IMG/VR virus record: IMGVR_UViG_3300043099_000212
Coordinates: 1-22,504 of that record
Length of the DNA: 22,504 nucleotides
Strand: one strand, 5' to 3'
Origin: a virus
Below the pieces are notes generated by a model. It saw only the letters and a list, made by a program, of their open reading frames with translations. It was not told where the DNA came from and made no database searches. The first letter of the stretch is position 1. Every line of letters begins with the position of its first letter. Positions 1 to 7,432 of the stretch are shown here, in pieces. The position numbers and the translations under genes were made by a program.

Positions 1-1
1 T

Positions 2-154
2 CAAATCTGGCAGCAACTTACTGATGCTGGATGGAAAAATGCTGCTGATGGTGTAGATGCTGCTGCAAATTCTGCGGGGAATGATGTAACCAAACTTATG
101 GCAGCACACGATTATGCTTGCTGGCACCTTCAAGAATTGGAAAAAGGAGAGTAA
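2..154 (+). CDS. Hypothetical protein, 5' truncated by window edge
   Basis: An open frame enters from the left edge and stops at TAA 152-154, giving 50 residues with no stop. The composition is normal for a soluble protein (Ala- and Asp-rich, ending HLQELEKGE). The AAGGAG near its end is well placed to serve the next gene at 160. I do not recognise the family and the start lies outside the window. Confidence 0.7.
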   Translation, partial: QIWQQLTDAGWKNAADGVDAAANSAGNDVTKLMAAHDYACWHLQELEKGE

Positions 155-159
155 CTGAA

Positions 160-375
160 ATGACTGAACTTCTTAAAACTCCAATAAGATATGTGGTAGA
201 TATTCAAAATAAAAAGATTTCTCTTCATCAAGAAGAGGACTTTGAAGTATTATCTTTCAATACTATTGATGAGTTTATGTATGCTCTAACAGATATTCGC
301 AAAACAAACAACATTATCTGGTATGTAATTCCACCAGGATTGATTGACCCCCCTATTAATGAGAATGTCAAATGA
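160..375 (+). CDS. Small hypothetical protein (71 aa)
   Basis: Start chosen at ATG 160 rather than the in-frame upstream ATG 118, because AAGGAG lies about 10 bases before it and 118 would overlap the previous gene. The protein begins MTELLKTPIRYVVDIQ and looks like a compact alpha/beta domain. Its stop TGA overlaps the next start (ATGA at 372). Function not recognised. Confidence 0.75.
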   Translation: MTELLKTPIRYVVDIQNKKISLHQEEDFEVLSFNTIDEFMYALTDIRKTNNIIWYVIPPGLIDPPINENVK

Positions 376-938
376 ATGAACGACTAAATCATAAACTTGA
401 TACAAGCAAACTCAAAACCATCAAAGATATAAAAAATGTCTTTGATACTATGGGTTTGATTGCTTCTATGGGTGAAGATAATGAACAATATGAAGTCGCA
501 AAGGAATACTTCACTATTCCTTATAAGCATCCTGAAATCAAAGGTTCATTTCAATTACCACGCAAGTCATTAGAAGAAATCTCACAAGAGTTTGAAGAGA
601 AGATTGATAACCAGATTGAGGATGTAGAGTACAAGTTCGCACAACTCAAATACTATCAAGAGCATCGTTATAATCAAAAGTTTGATCGTATTATTCAGAA
701 CTTTGAATCCGCAAAAAAATATGGTAGTTTCCCAGTCACACTTACAGTAGGAGCAGACGGTTCTTATCTTGTTGCCAATAATACTGTATCTTGGAACACA
801 GAGTATAGAATTGGTACAAATGAGGTAGGATACTGGGACATTAAACCAAACATCAAAGTGTATCTGGAAAAGAAACCAAATCGTATTGTGAGATATTTTT
901 CAAAACTGCTTCTGGACTTTACTTGGAAAGACAAATGA
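372..938 (+). CDS. Hypothetical protein (188 aa)
   Basis: ATG 372 shares four bases with the preceding stop, which suggests translational coupling. Residues about 55-120 are rich in E/K/Q and predicted helical, including an EFEEKIDNQIEDVEYKF stretch that could form a coiled coil. The C-terminal third is beta-rich. No catalytic motif seen; family not recognised. Confidence 0.8.
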   Translation: MNERLNHKLDTSKLKTIKDIKNVFDTMGLIASMGEDNEQYEVAKEYFTIPYKHPEIKGSFQLPRKSLEEISQEFEEKIDNQIEDVEYKFAQLKYYQEHRYNQKFDRIIQNFESAKKYGSFPVTLTVGADGSYLVANNTVSWNTEYRIGTNEVGYWDIKPNIKVYLEKKPNRIVRYFSKLLLDFTWKDK

Positions 939-1120
939 CTGAACGAGTTAAATTCGTAACGATCACCCGTACAATTGATCCGAAGACACGCATTCATTAT
1001 CTTGATGCGATTGATGCAAATGGTATTCACTGGATGGCACAGATGGAGACTGATGTAGAAAAGTGGATCACATATAAAGAGTTCTGGTATCAAGACCCAC
1101 AACAACCATTAGACCTATGA
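935..1120 (+). CDS. Small hypothetical protein (61 aa)
   Basis: The frame is open from TTG 923, but ATG 935 is the better start: it sits in the recurrent overlap motif ATGACTGA with the stop of the previous gene at 936-938. The protein reads like a small beta-sheet domain (VKFVTITRTIDPKTRIHYLD). Its stop overlaps the next ATG at 1117. Function unknown. Confidence 0.75.
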   Translation: MTERVKFVTITRTIDPKTRIHYLDAIDANGIHWMAQMETDVEKWITYKEFWYQDPQQPLDL

Positions 1121-1284
1121 CTAAACTATCTTTTGAAGACTGGAAAAACTCTAACGAAATGACGGCAACTTGGGTGCCTGATGAAGTTCTTGAAGCAGAC
1201 GCAAAAAAACATAATAAGACAGTAGAAGAAATCAAAGATATGTTTCTACAACCAATTTATCAGGAGTATTTGGAAAATGACTAA
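1117..1284 (+). CDS. Small acidic hypothetical protein (55 aa)
   Basis: Found by reading the gap between neighbours: ATG 1117 overlaps the previous stop by four bases and TAA 1282-1284 lies eight bases inside the next gene. Sequence MTKLSFEDWKNSNEMT... ends YQEYLEND; hydrophilic and helical. Fills the gap with no slack, which supports it as a real gene. Function unknown. Confidence 0.7.
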   Translation: MTKLSFEDWKNSNEMTATWVPDEVLEADAKKHNKTVEEIKDMFLQPIYQEYLEND

Positions 1285-1891
1285 ACATCCTACATCAGAA
1301 TGGGAGTGGGAAGACACTGCCGAAGTCGCATTTCAGGAATGGTTTAACGACCTTTATGGTGGTTTTTCACTTCGTAGTGAGCACTTCTTTGGTGATTGTG
1401 AAGTTGAGGATGTGAATACTCGTAAGGACTTGATGACCAAGTGGTTGCATTCAGCCTTCTTGACGGGTTATAATACTGGGAGATGCTCCAAGACAATGAC
1501 TGAATATCAACCAACTCCACAAACACCAGAACAAGTTGCACAAGGTCTTCGTGATGTTATGAAACAAGCAAAGAAAGATGGTGTCTTTGATGTAGTTGAT
1601 GAACCTGATTGGTATGATGAAGTAGAATGGGATGAGAAGGATAATCCTACTTCATACATTACCGATGAGGTTGTGAATAGGTTGATGGAAAAATATCAAT
1701 CTCAAAAACTCTGGAACATCTTAAAAGACAAATGGGGGTTTTCTGAAGATGCTTGTGGTGATATTGTAGAGGCAGTTGCAGAATGGTTGCCGAAAGAACA
1801 ATCAGCAGCAGGAAGTCAAAATGTAGATACTGAATTACTTGTGGATGGATTTAATGATTGTTTGCGTAAAATGAAGGAGATGTTACGATGA
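1277..1891 (+). CDS. Conserved cyanophage-type hypothetical protein (204 aa)
   Basis: Two parts are visible. Residues 10-75 contain WLHSAFLTGYNTGR, a pattern I associate with short phage proteins. The C-terminal part (DIVEAVAEWLPKEQSA... through CLRKMKEMLR) resembles the tail of other small cyanophage hypotheticals. The acidic middle (DEPDWYDEVEWDEKDN) looks like a linker. Possibly a fusion of two small phage modules. No enzyme motif seen. Confidence 0.75.
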   Translation: MTKHPTSEWEWEDTAEVAFQEWFNDLYGGFSLRSEHFFGDCEVEDVNTRKDLMTKWLHSAFLTGYNTGRCSKTMTEYQPTPQTPEQVAQGLRDVMKQAKKDGVFDVVDEPDWYDEVEWDEKDNPTSYITDEVVNRLMEKYQSQKLWNILKDKWGFSEDACGDIVEAVAEWLPKEQSAAGSQNVDTELLVDGFNDCLRKMKEMLR

Positions 1892-2085
1892 GTATTGTGT
1901 TCAAACCTATGAGAAGATGGAGTAAATCAGTAGAACCATCTCAAAAAGAACTTGATGCCATTCAAAGAGGTGAACTGGCAGAACTTCCTCAAGGTGGTGA
2001 TAATCCATCCAAGTTCCTTTACAAAGATATGGGTGGTCATCTATACTGGGTAAAATTGCAACCTTATGAGAAGTGTGATGACTGA
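1888..2085 (+). CDS. Small basic hypothetical protein (65 aa)
   Basis: ATG 1888 overlaps the preceding TGA (ATGA). The N-terminus is basic (FKPMRRWSKS), followed by a helical SQKELDAIQRGELAELPQGG and a short beta segment GGHLYWVKLQ. The stop at 2083-2085 is the second TGA of ATGACTGA, which starts the next gene. Function not recognised. Confidence 0.7.
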   Translation: MSIVFKPMRRWSKSVEPSQKELDAIQRGELAELPQGGDNPSKFLYKDMGGHLYWVKLQPYEKCDD

Positions 2086-2689
2086 ACATAATCTCCCTGT
2101 GCCTGATGATATGGTGTGGGTCAATCTCACCCAAGAAGAAATAGAAGAACTCCGCAACAAAAAGCACGAATTGACTGAATACGGTAGAGAACAACTCCGG
2201 AAACTTATGAGTAAGCAACCCATCAATGCAAAAGTATCCACACACGATTACAATAAGATTGTGGAACTTATGAATAATCAGGAACCATATCCTGATGCAA
2301 TGTTTGAGGAGGCAGAGCGTCGTGAAGCAGAGCGTAAAGCACTTGATGCTGTTGATAAACTCTACAAAGAGAATGGTGATGATCTAAAACAACTTGCGGA
2401 GATTGAGAAGGAAGAATGGGAACGCAAAGAACGAAGTGATACTGTTCTGCGACGCTATAATCACTTCTATAATGAAGAATGTTCTGGTCTTCCTCATGGG
2501 ACACCAATTACACCAGAACATATGCAAGCACTCACACTGGAATGTATGATTGATGCTCTCATTTGCGAAAATATGAATGTGGAGTATAATGTGATTGCGA
2601 TTGATGACATCAAAGATTTGATTGCACGATTGTATCAACAGAGTGATGAGTTTCTTGAACGAGTGAGAAAGAACAATGAAACTGTGTAA
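2078..2689 (+). CDS. Hypothetical helical protein (203 aa)
   Basis: ATG 2078 in the ATGACTGA overlap is preferred over ATG 2066, which would overlap the previous gene by 20 bases. Long charged helices run through residues 15-130 (TQEEIEELRNKKHELTEYG, EEAERREAERKALDAV), consistent with coiled coil. The C-terminal part (ALTLECMIDALICENMNVEY) is more globular. No known domain recognised. Confidence 0.75.
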   Translation: MTEHNLPVPDDMVWVNLTQEEIEELRNKKHELTEYGREQLRKLMSKQPINAKVSTHDYNKIVELMNNQEPYPDAMFEEAERREAERKALDAVDKLYKENGDDLKQLAEIEKEEWERKERSDTVLRRYNHFYNEECSGLPHGTPITPEHMQALTLECMIDALICENMNVEYNVIAIDDIKDLIARLYQQSDEFLERVRKNNETV

Positions 2690-2891
2690 AGATTGTAAGT
2701 ATTATCGTAAGGATTGGTTGACTCATTTATTTGGAATGGGATTCCGACACGATACTTGTGCCTCACCAAACACTACCACAAATCCTGTAACTGGATATGA
2801 TAAAAGATTTTGTGATATGCTGAGGTCAAGTCGTTGGAAAGAACTTGATTATTCTTGTGGTCCTGATGGTAGGTTCTGGGAGGCAAAATGA
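2676..2891 (+). CDS. Cys-rich, probably zinc-binding small protein (71 aa)
   Basis: The N-terminal C4-x2-C7 pair (KLCKDCKYY) is followed by C28 (TCASP), C46 and C61 (CGPDGRFWE). The spacing and the closing CGPDG-FW segment match a class of small phage zinc-knuckle proteins I recall, although no exact family can be fixed. It overlaps the previous gene by 14 bases and ends in an ATGA overlap with the next. Metal binding is inferred from the cysteines only. Confidence 0.75.
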   Translation: MKLCKDCKYYRKDWLTHLFGMGFRHDTCASPNTTTNPVTGYDKRFCDMLRSSRWKELDYSCGPDGRFWEAK

Positions 2892-3043
2892 AGTCGCTCC
2901 GAGTGAATGTAACAACCAAAGTGAATATTTTGGTTGACGATGATGATGACTTATGGGCAATCAAACAGACGGCACTTCAAGCAATCCACGATAAGATTCA
3001 TTTCCTAGAAAAAGATAGTTTTTACCTTGAATACGATGACTAA
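2888..3043 (+). CDS. Small protein with VDDDDD segment (51 aa)
   Basis: ATG 2888 overlaps the previous TGA, and TAA 3041-3043 lies eight bases inside the next gene (ATGACTAA). The pattern is a beta strand (LRVNVTTKVNILV), a run of aspartates, then a helix. The gene at 18001 has a loosely similar layout (QVTLDI, YDDLDLD). Function unknown. Confidence 0.7.
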   Translation: MKSLRVNVTTKVNILVDDDDDLWAIKQTALQAIHDKIHFLEKDSFYLEYDD

Positions 3044-3230
3044 ACTAGTAAGATGGGAAGAAAATCCTGACGAAATTGTGCTGGAAGAGGTGGAAATGTT
3101 TCACTTGGAAAGTATGAACGAACGGAGTCTGTGGGTGGGCATTTACACACAAGACAAAAAGATTTACCACTTGAATATTCACGCCGATGGTGATAAACTG
3201 AGATACTACTGGAGCGATGAAACGCCGTGA
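3036..3230 (+). CDS. Small hypothetical protein (64 aa)
   Basis: ATG 3036 (ATGACTAA overlap) is preferred over the in-frame TTG 3027. The protein is beta-rich with alternating hydrophobic residues (EIVLEEVEMFHLE, SLWVGIYTQDKKIYHLNI), probably a small barrel or sandwich. Its stop overlaps the GTG start of the next gene. Not recognised. Confidence 0.7.
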   Translation: MTKLVRWEENPDEIVLEEVEMFHLESMNERSLWVGIYTQDKKIYHLNIHADGDKLRYYWSDETP

Positions 3231-3577
3231 GATTTGAAAACCCAACAAAATGGGAACTCTTCCTTGATGGATTTCGTAATGTCTTGTATATTCTTGACTG
3301 TTATAATGACGGTGATGAATGGGGATATGGTGAGTTCTGGGAGAGTTTGAGTATAGGTTGGTATCGAGAGTATATCTTTCCTTATGATGACCCATACAAC
3401 CTAACTATCAGTCCAGAACGTAAGTTGAGGTTAGCACAAGAACTACCAAAGATTACTCTATCGGTAGAGGATTATGATGAACTTGTGCGACGAATCAATG
3501 AACCACAAGACCCTGCTGTGGTAGAACGAATTAAAGAGATTATGAATCGTAAAGCACCTTGGGATGATGAACAATGA
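3227..3577 (+). CDS. Hypothetical protein with GTG start (116 aa)
   Basis: No ATG occurs in frame near the 5' end. GTG 3227 overlaps the preceding stop as GTGA, and GGAG lies about 13 bases upstream. It contains aromatic-rich YNDGDEWGYGEFWESLSIGWYREYIFPYDD and a helical C-terminus. Ends in an ATGACTGA overlap. Function unknown. Confidence 0.7.
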   Translation: MRFENPTKWELFLDGFRNVLYILDCYNDGDEWGYGEFWESLSIGWYREYIFPYDDPYNLTISPERKLRLAQELPKITLSVEDYDELVRRINEPQDPAVVERIKEIMNRKAPWDDEQ

Positions 3578-3714
3578 CTGAAATTGAAAAACAATTAGAA
3601 AAAATCGCAGAAGAACTTGGTGGAAAGTTGGAACACTATATTTGTTCTGACCTTCATACCGAACACAAAAAGTATGTAATTACCTATGCTCAACAAAAAC
3701 GACAAAGTACTTGA
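3574..3714 (+). CDS. Small hypothetical protein (46 aa)
   Basis: Starts in ATGACTGA at the end of the preceding gene (MTEIEKQLEKIAEELGGKLE), giving a helix and a short strand (KKYVITYAQ). Its last 29 bases overlap the next gene in another frame. The C-terminal QQKRQST may be non-critical read-through. A frameshifted single gene is possible but not required. Confidence 0.55.
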   Translation: MTEIEKQLEKIAEELGGKLEHYICSDLHTEHKKYVITYAQQKRQST

Positions 3715-3865
3715 GGTTCGCTTGTATTCTCCCCACAAGTGTGATTTTATGTGTGAGCGTGAGGATGGGACACGTTATCTCTTCAGGAGACTTGATGGGG
3801 ATTCTTATTGGGAACTTATTAAAACTGATACTGGTTGGGTATACGGAGAACAGATATGTCCTTGA
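3686..3865 (+). CDS. Small beta-rich hypothetical protein (59 aa)
   Basis: An in-frame TAA at 3677-3679 forces the start to ATG 3686, inside the tail of the previous gene. The pattern VLEVRLYSP-KCDFMCEREDGTRYLFRRLDGDSYWELIK is a convincing antiparallel sheet. The stop lies ten bases into the next gene. Function unknown. Confidence 0.6.
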   Translation: MLNKNDKVLEVRLYSPHKCDFMCEREDGTRYLFRRLDGDSYWELIKTDTGWVYGEQICP

Positions 3866-4041
3866 GTGAAAAGGATAAAATCTTTTTTAATGTTTGGTCT
3901 TGTGCCTATCGTCGTAGATATGCTGCGAAACTCAAACAAGATTGGGAACTGTATAACCGTGAACACCAAACTTTGCTGATGTGCCTTAAAATAGCAAGGT
4001 GGACACAGTTTGACACAGAAAAACCACAATACCTAAAATGA
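3856..4041 (+). CDS. Small basic hypothetical protein (61 aa)
   Basis: ATG 3856 (MSLSEKDKIFFNVWS) is chosen over TTG 3835, which would deepen the overlap with the previous gene. Positively charged helix around CAYRRRYAAKLKQDW; possible nucleic-acid contact, but no motif supports this. Ends with an ATGA overlap at 4038. Confidence 0.65.
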   Translation: MSLSEKDKIFFNVWSCAYRRRYAAKLKQDWELYNREHQTLLMCLKIARWTQFDTEKPQYLK

Positions 4042-4229
4042 CTCAAACGTTTAAACAAACTTGTGATAAACCTTATGATCGTCATGATTATAAGGTTGTT
4101 TTTGAAGATGGTAAAGAGATTATCTTCGATAACTATGAAGATGTTCAACTCACTTGGTTTCAAAATGGCGGACACTTTTTGAGTCATATTGAGGTTTTGG
4201 ACAAAAAGAAAAGCAAGGGGTTCAAATGA
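4038..4229 (+). CDS. Small hypothetical protein (63 aa)
   Basis: ATG 4038 overlaps the preceding TGA. The core HDYKVVFEDGKEIIFDNYEDVQ is a beta hairpin followed by WFQNGGHFLSHIEVLDKKK, a small alpha/beta layout. AAGGGG near its end is a good ribosome site for the gene at 4226. Not recognised. Confidence 0.7.
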   Translation: MTQTFKQTCDKPYDRHDYKVVFEDGKEIIFDNYEDVQLTWFQNGGHFLSHIEVLDKKKSKGFK

Positions 4230-4420
4230 TCTCAATTTTTGATTTGATGCATGATGAGCGTCGTTATGGTTGGGTAGTGGATAGTCGCTATCAATGGATC
4301 AATATGCTGACCAAGATGCAGAAGAATAAACCTCAAAGGTTTAAAGAATTTCAGTATTCACAAGCAACCATTTATCATCACATAGATAGATTGAATCAGG
4401 AGCAAAACACCTACGACTAA
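4226..4420 (+). CDS. Small hypothetical protein (64 aa)
   Basis: ATG 4226 overlaps the previous stop and is preceded by GCAAGGGG, one of the better ribosome sites in this array. The protein MISIFDLMHDERRYGWVVDSRYQW is mostly helical. TAA 4418-4420 overlaps the next start by one base (TAATG). Function unknown. Confidence 0.7.
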   Translation: MISIFDLMHDERRYGWVVDSRYQWINMLTKMQKNKPQRFKEFQYSQATIYHHIDRLNQEQNTYD

Positions 4421-4896
4421 TGAGCGAAGTAACTTTTAAGAAGCATAGAGTATTCCGTGAAACCCAGTCAGTCATCTTCTACGATATTTCAGTAGAAGGT
4501 TCTAACGCATCCGACCTTGTAGTTCATGAAGGACCTGCTATCTCTCCTCCTGATGATATTGTAGGAGCAAAGCAGTTTTACATTCATTACCATCAGATTG
4601 ACCACAATCGTGTTCTGTCTGGCATTCGTACATTTGAACTTGTAAATCCTGAATGGAGGTATCCTTATCACATCGTTCATCTTAATCGTAGCTCTGGTGC
4701 TCTGGTCATTCCTCAGAGAACATACCATCGTTCTTGGTCAGGAGAAGAAGGATCTATTGTAATTAACCAAGCAATTCGTGATGATGAGTTTGATGATAAG
4801 ACGGAGTTCATTCCCATATCAGCAGCACAGAATGAAGACCTTTACCGCATCCTAGCACACGAAAAACCAGTCATTCATACACTTGGAGAAATGTGA
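4420..4896 (+). CDS. Cupin-like protein (158 aa)
   Basis: Two cupin-like segments occur in order: residues 52-75, QFYIHYHQIDHNRVLSGIRT, with H56, H58 and H62; and residues 94-106, GALVIPQRTYHRS, with H103. The strand-rich body and IPxxTYHRS turn fit a small double-stranded beta-helix with possible metal ligands. I recall close relatives as uncharacterised cyanophage proteins. Substrate unknown; cupin assignment is inference from pattern. Confidence 0.75.
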   Translation: MSEVTFKKHRVFRETQSVIFYDISVEGSNASDLVVHEGPAISPPDDIVGAKQFYIHYHQIDHNRVLSGIRTFELVNPEWRYPYHIVHLNRSSGALVIPQRTYHRSWSGEEGSIVINQAIRDDEFDDKTEFIPISAAQNEDLYRILAHEKPVIHTLGEM

Positions 4897-5057
4897 TGAA
4901 CTTTACCTCTGAACAATATAAACTCATCTTTACTGCTGTGCGTCGCTATCAGTTTGAGAAAACCATCCTTGATAGCAAAGAGTATCACGAGTGTGGTGAG
5001 ATACTTGACGAACTGTTTGATTCCGTGTATACTCAACGTGTTGAACAACCTACCTGA
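4896..5057 (+). CDS. Conserved cyanophage small protein (53 aa)
   Basis: Starts at ATG 4896 in TGATG and stops at TGA 5055-5057. The sequence YQFEKTILDSKEYHECGEIL followed by DELFDSVYTQRVEQPT is a signature I recognise from T4-like cyanophage hypotheticals. Two amphipathic helices, no catalytic residues. Overlaps the next start by one base. Confidence 0.75.
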   Translation: MNFTSEQYKLIFTAVRRYQFEKTILDSKEYHECGEILDELFDSVYTQRVEQPT

Positions 5058-5230
5058 TGGACTACACCGAAGAATTTCCTTTTGACCAGTTTCCCTGGAA
5101 GTTGGTTTACAAAGATGGAAATGAAACTCGTAAGTGTTACTTCGATAGTGAACACAACCGCCAAAAGCACATTGATCGCTACAAACTAAAAAAGAAAGAC
5201 ATCAAACTAAGTTACAAATTTGAGGAGTGA
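5057..5230 (+). CDS. Small basic hypothetical protein (57 aa)
   Basis: One-base overlap with the previous gene (TGATG). An acidic/aromatic N-terminus (MDYTEEFPFDQFPWKLVYKDG) leads into a lysine-rich tail (RYKLKKKDIKLSYKFEE). The terminal GAGGAG gives the ribosome site for ATG 5232. Function unknown. Confidence 0.65.
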   Translation: MDYTEEFPFDQFPWKLVYKDGNETRKCYFDSEHNRQKHIDRYKLKKKDIKLSYKFEE

Positions 5231-5231
5231 A

Positions 5232-5387
5232 ATGACAGCACGCACCTTTACTGATAAAAATGGAAACGAATGGAGTTGGGAAGAAACTCCTGAAGTGATT
5301 AAAGCACTCAAAGAAATTCATAAGGACTATGATGGTCCTCTTTACGCTCCTCATCCTGAGATAAAGCATGGAAAAGAAACTAATTGA
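5232..5387 (+). CDS. Small hypothetical protein (51 aa)
   Basis: ATG 5232 follows a GAGGAGTGAA ribosome site. Product MTARTFTDKNGNEWSWEETP... is short and hydrophilic. TGA 5385-5387 lies 20 bases inside the next gene, so both frames are used over that stretch. Not recognised. Confidence 0.65.
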   Translation: MTARTFTDKNGNEWSWEETPEVIKALKEIHKDYDGPLYAPHPEIKHGKETN

Positions 5388-5574
5388 TGATGTTTTCTAC
5401 GTTGAGCAAAAAAAGTATGGACTCTGGTATTCCACTGATAAGGATGGCAACGGACTTATCACGTCTCTCACTGAACAGCAGTGTATCTCAGCGACACATT
5501 TTTATCTTAAAGGACGGCAGGAAGGTTTCGCTGAATCCAAAACTTATGAGTCTGAAGTAGGTGGAAAACTCTGA
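5368..5574 (+). CDS. Conserved cyanophage small protein (68 aa)
   Basis: Contains GLWYSTDKDGNGLITSLTEQ, then FYLKGRQEGF and a closing VGGKL, a combination I recognise from uncharacterised T4-like cyanophage proteins. Small alpha/beta fold likely. Starts inside the previous gene and overlaps the next by 14 bases. Confidence 0.75.
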   Translation: MEKKLIDDVFYVEQKKYGLWYSTDKDGNGLITSLTEQQCISATHFYLKGRQEGFAESKTYESEVGGKL

Positions 5575-5725
5575 TTATCCATATCACGTATTAGATCCTA
5601 CCACTCCTTGGTATGAGTGGTTGTGTTATTGTGAAATATGTTATCAGTTAAATGTTCCAGGACAACCAAACTGGAATCGTTTTATGAGGTATAGAAACTA
5701 TTTGAAAGAGGTTGGTGTATTATGA
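5561..5725 (+). CDS. Small protein with GTG start (54 aa)
   Basis: No in-frame ATG exists upstream. GTG 5561, inside the end of the preceding gene, gives MENSDYPYHVLDPTTPWYEW followed by LCYCEICYQLN, with a C-x-x-C motif that could bind metal. TGA 5723-5725 overlaps the next ATG. Fills the only gap here, which supports it. Confidence 0.6.
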   Translation: MENSDYPYHVLDPTTPWYEWLCYCEICYQLNVPGQPNWNRFMRYRNYLKEVGVL

Positions 5726-5958
5726 GTGAACAGTATTGGTTTCATAGAAAGTGGGGTCTGAAACAAGAGACTCCTATGGATGAACTGTATGAAAGACTTT
5801 CTGCTCTTGAAGAAAAGTATAACGCTCTTCTTCTTGATGTAAAGCGTCTGGAAGAAGAGAACGTTGAAACGACAAATGAACTCTATCGTGTGGAAAATTC
5901 TTTGGACGCTCGCATAGATATTCTTGCCGAACGTTTTTGGTCTGAACAAGATGTATGA
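5722..5958 (+). CDS. Coiled-coil protein (78 aa)
   Basis: ATG 5722 overlaps the preceding stop (ATGA). From residue 18 onward the protein is a nearly continuous heptad pattern (ELYERLSALEEKYNALLLDV, then RLEEENVETTNELYRVEN), a parallel coiled-coil candidate. The N-terminus is aromatic (YWFHRKWGL). Probably an oligomerisation or adaptor protein; target unknown. Confidence 0.7.
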   Translation: MSEQYWFHRKWGLKQETPMDELYERLSALEEKYNALLLDVKRLEEENVETTNELYRVENSLDARIDILAERFWSEQDV

Positions 5959-6136
5959 CTTAGACTGCTTTGAAAAAGCACTCGCACATTTTGGAACCCG
6001 AGTAGATATTATTATTGCTCTTGAGATGGGTGATAAAATTGGTAGCGATGAAGCATATAAAATGATCAAGGAAGAACTGAAACAACTTAAAAAGATTCGT
6101 AAGAAACACAAGGACACTGACTGCGATGAATGTTGA
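5951..6136 (+). CDS. Small helical protein (61 aa)
   Basis: ATG 5951 (MYDLDCFEKALAHFG) is preferred over the in-frame TTG 5924, which lies within the previous gene. It has a hydrophobic helix (VDIIIALEMG) and a lysine-rich helix (EELKQLKKIRKKHKD), and ends CDEC. Overlaps its neighbours by 8 and 11 bases. Function unknown. Confidence 0.65.
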   Translation: MYDLDCFEKALAHFGTRVDIIIALEMGDKIGSDEAYKMIKEELKQLKKIRKKHKDTDCDEC

Positions 6137-6296
6137 TAGTCTTAAGATAACACAAAATGAAGATGGGTCTTTCTCAATGGATTGGGACCCACAAGACCCA
6201 AATTGGAAATGGTTAAATGGGTTGACAAGCAAAGAAATCCAGGTTATTATGGAACAAGCAATCAAAGACTACATCAATGACCTCCAATCCAAATAA
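6126..6296 (+). CDS. Conserved cyanophage small protein (56 aa)
   Basis: Contains NEDGSFSMDWDPQDPNWKWL followed by NGLTSKEIQVIMEQAIKDYI, a pattern I recall from cyanophage hypotheticals. Start ATG 6126 overlaps the previous gene; stop TAA 6294-6296 lies 20 bases inside the next. Not enzymatic by any visible motif. Confidence 0.75.
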   Translation: MNVDSLKITQNEDGSFSMDWDPQDPNWKWLNGLTSKEIQVIMEQAIKDYINDLQSK

Positions 6297-7008
6297 TGCT
6301 AACTTTGATTATAAAGACTATTCACTCGAAAAGTTGCAAGAATGGGTTCATGATGCAATAGACGGGGATGCTTCACCGCATGAAATCTATTCTGCGATTC
6401 GTGAAGTAGTTCGTGAAGATTATTATTATCATAAGGATCGTTTGAGTCGTGCTTCTGGACTTTTGGAACTGTTGAGTGGTCATCGTCCTGTAAAAGATAA
6501 AGAACTTTTTGAAGCAGCAATTGCAGAAAAGAAGTATTATGAGGGTTATGATGACTTTGAGTGTCCTCTTCCAGAACAACATACTGGTTCAACAGTAAGT
6601 AGTCTGGAGTATACAAAAGCAAAGATTGAAGCAAACTCTGCTTGGAATGATGGTTGGACTCAACAATACTACCAAAAAATTGTTGATGAATATGAAGCAA
6701 AACAAAATAAAAAGTCAGGTCCTATTGATGAGGAAAAAGGTAAAACTCTATCATACAGTGAGGCAATTGCCGCTGGTTGGACGATGACTGATGATGGTTT
6801 TTGGATTCCTCCAGAAAAGAAAAAGACGTGGGTTCTGCCCGTTGAAGAAGTCAGAGATGAAGACACTGATAAAGATGAATACTGTATAACATTCCCTGAT
6901 GATCTGCTAGAAGCAGCAAATTTGAAGGAAAATGATGTTATTGAATGGGTAGATCAGGGTGATGGATCTTATCTTTTGAAAAAACACGTTGAAAGGTATA
7001 GATTCTAA
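6277..7008 (+). CDS. Multi-module cyanophage protein with AbrB/SpoVT-like tail (243 aa)
   Basis: Three modules are visible. Residues 15-68 (YSLEKLQEWVHDAI ... IYSAIREVVREDYYYHKDRL) form a helical domain I recall from stand-alone cyanophage proteins. Residues 85-140 form a second helical region. Residues 200-236 (YCITFPDDLLEAANLKENDV then IEWVDQGDGSYLL) match the swapped-hairpin pattern of AbrB/MazE/SpoVT DNA-binding domains. It may therefore bind DNA, perhaps as a dimer. The fusion of modules usually separate in relatives is notable. Overlaps by one base with the next gene. Confidence 0.75.
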   Translation: MTSNPNNANFDYKDYSLEKLQEWVHDAIDGDASPHEIYSAIREVVREDYYYHKDRLSRASGLLELLSGHRPVKDKELFEAAIAEKKYYEGYDDFECPLPEQHTGSTVSSLEYTKAKIEANSAWNDGWTQQYYQKIVDEYEAKQNKKSGPIDEEKGKTLSYSEAIAAGWTMTDDGFWIPPEKKKTWVLPVEEVRDEDTDKDEYCITFPDDLLEAANLKENDVIEWVDQGDGSYLLKKHVERYRF

Positions 7009-7202
7009 TGATTGGTGCTCTTATATGTGGATACAATCTTTTTTGCCATATTGATAATATTAAAAGTGAATATATGAGACCAAAATATCCCCCAGATGTT
7101 GCTCAACTTTGCCAATACTTTGAGGATCAAAAATCAGAACTTCCAGATTATTGCAAATGGAATGATAAACCTTTTACACCAAGACGACGGAGTGAATTTT
7201 AA
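7008..7202 (+). CDS. Small hypothetical protein (64 aa)
   Basis: Starts at TAATG, overlapping the previous stop by one base. The N-terminus MIGALICGYNLFCHI is mildly hydrophobic, too short and polar for a clear membrane span. The C-terminus is basic (FTPRRRSEF). Ends in another TAATG junction. Function unknown. Confidence 0.65.
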   Translation: MIGALICGYNLFCHIDNIKSEYMRPKYPPDVAQLCQYFEDQKSELPDYCKWNDKPFTPRRRSEF

Positions 7203-7432
7203 TGGCACTATCACAATCTGTTGAAGAATCGCTGAAAGAAGCAGAAGGAGCACTGCGTAATGCACTAGCATATGCAGCACGTCAAGAACGCCCGATGGTT
7301 TGTTCAGTAATAGCAGACCTTATTACCCGAATTGAGTCATTGCAAACAACTGATAGTTTGCTAGATAAACTGGAAAACCGTAAACCAGGTGACTCTGGTT
7401 TTTTTGGAACTATCTTTGGAAAAGATGACTGA
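7202..7432 (+). CDS. Conserved cyanophage helical protein (76 aa)
   Basis: The sequence LSQSVEESLKEAEGALRNAL followed by AYAARQERP and the closing RKPGDSGFFGTIF is one I recognise as a conserved cyanophage hypothetical. Mostly helical with a Gly-rich end. Overlaps the next gene by eight bases at ATGACTGA. Function unknown. Confidence 0.75.
   Translation: MALSQSVEESLKEAEGALRNALAYAARQERPMVCSVIADLITRIESLQTTDSLLDKLENRKPGDSGFFGTIFGKDD

Noticed and set aside
3574-3865. Frameshift splitting one gene into 3574-3714 and 3686-3865
   Set aside because: Each half has its own start with a stop just upstream in frame, and overlaps of this type are common here. Not excluded, but not required.
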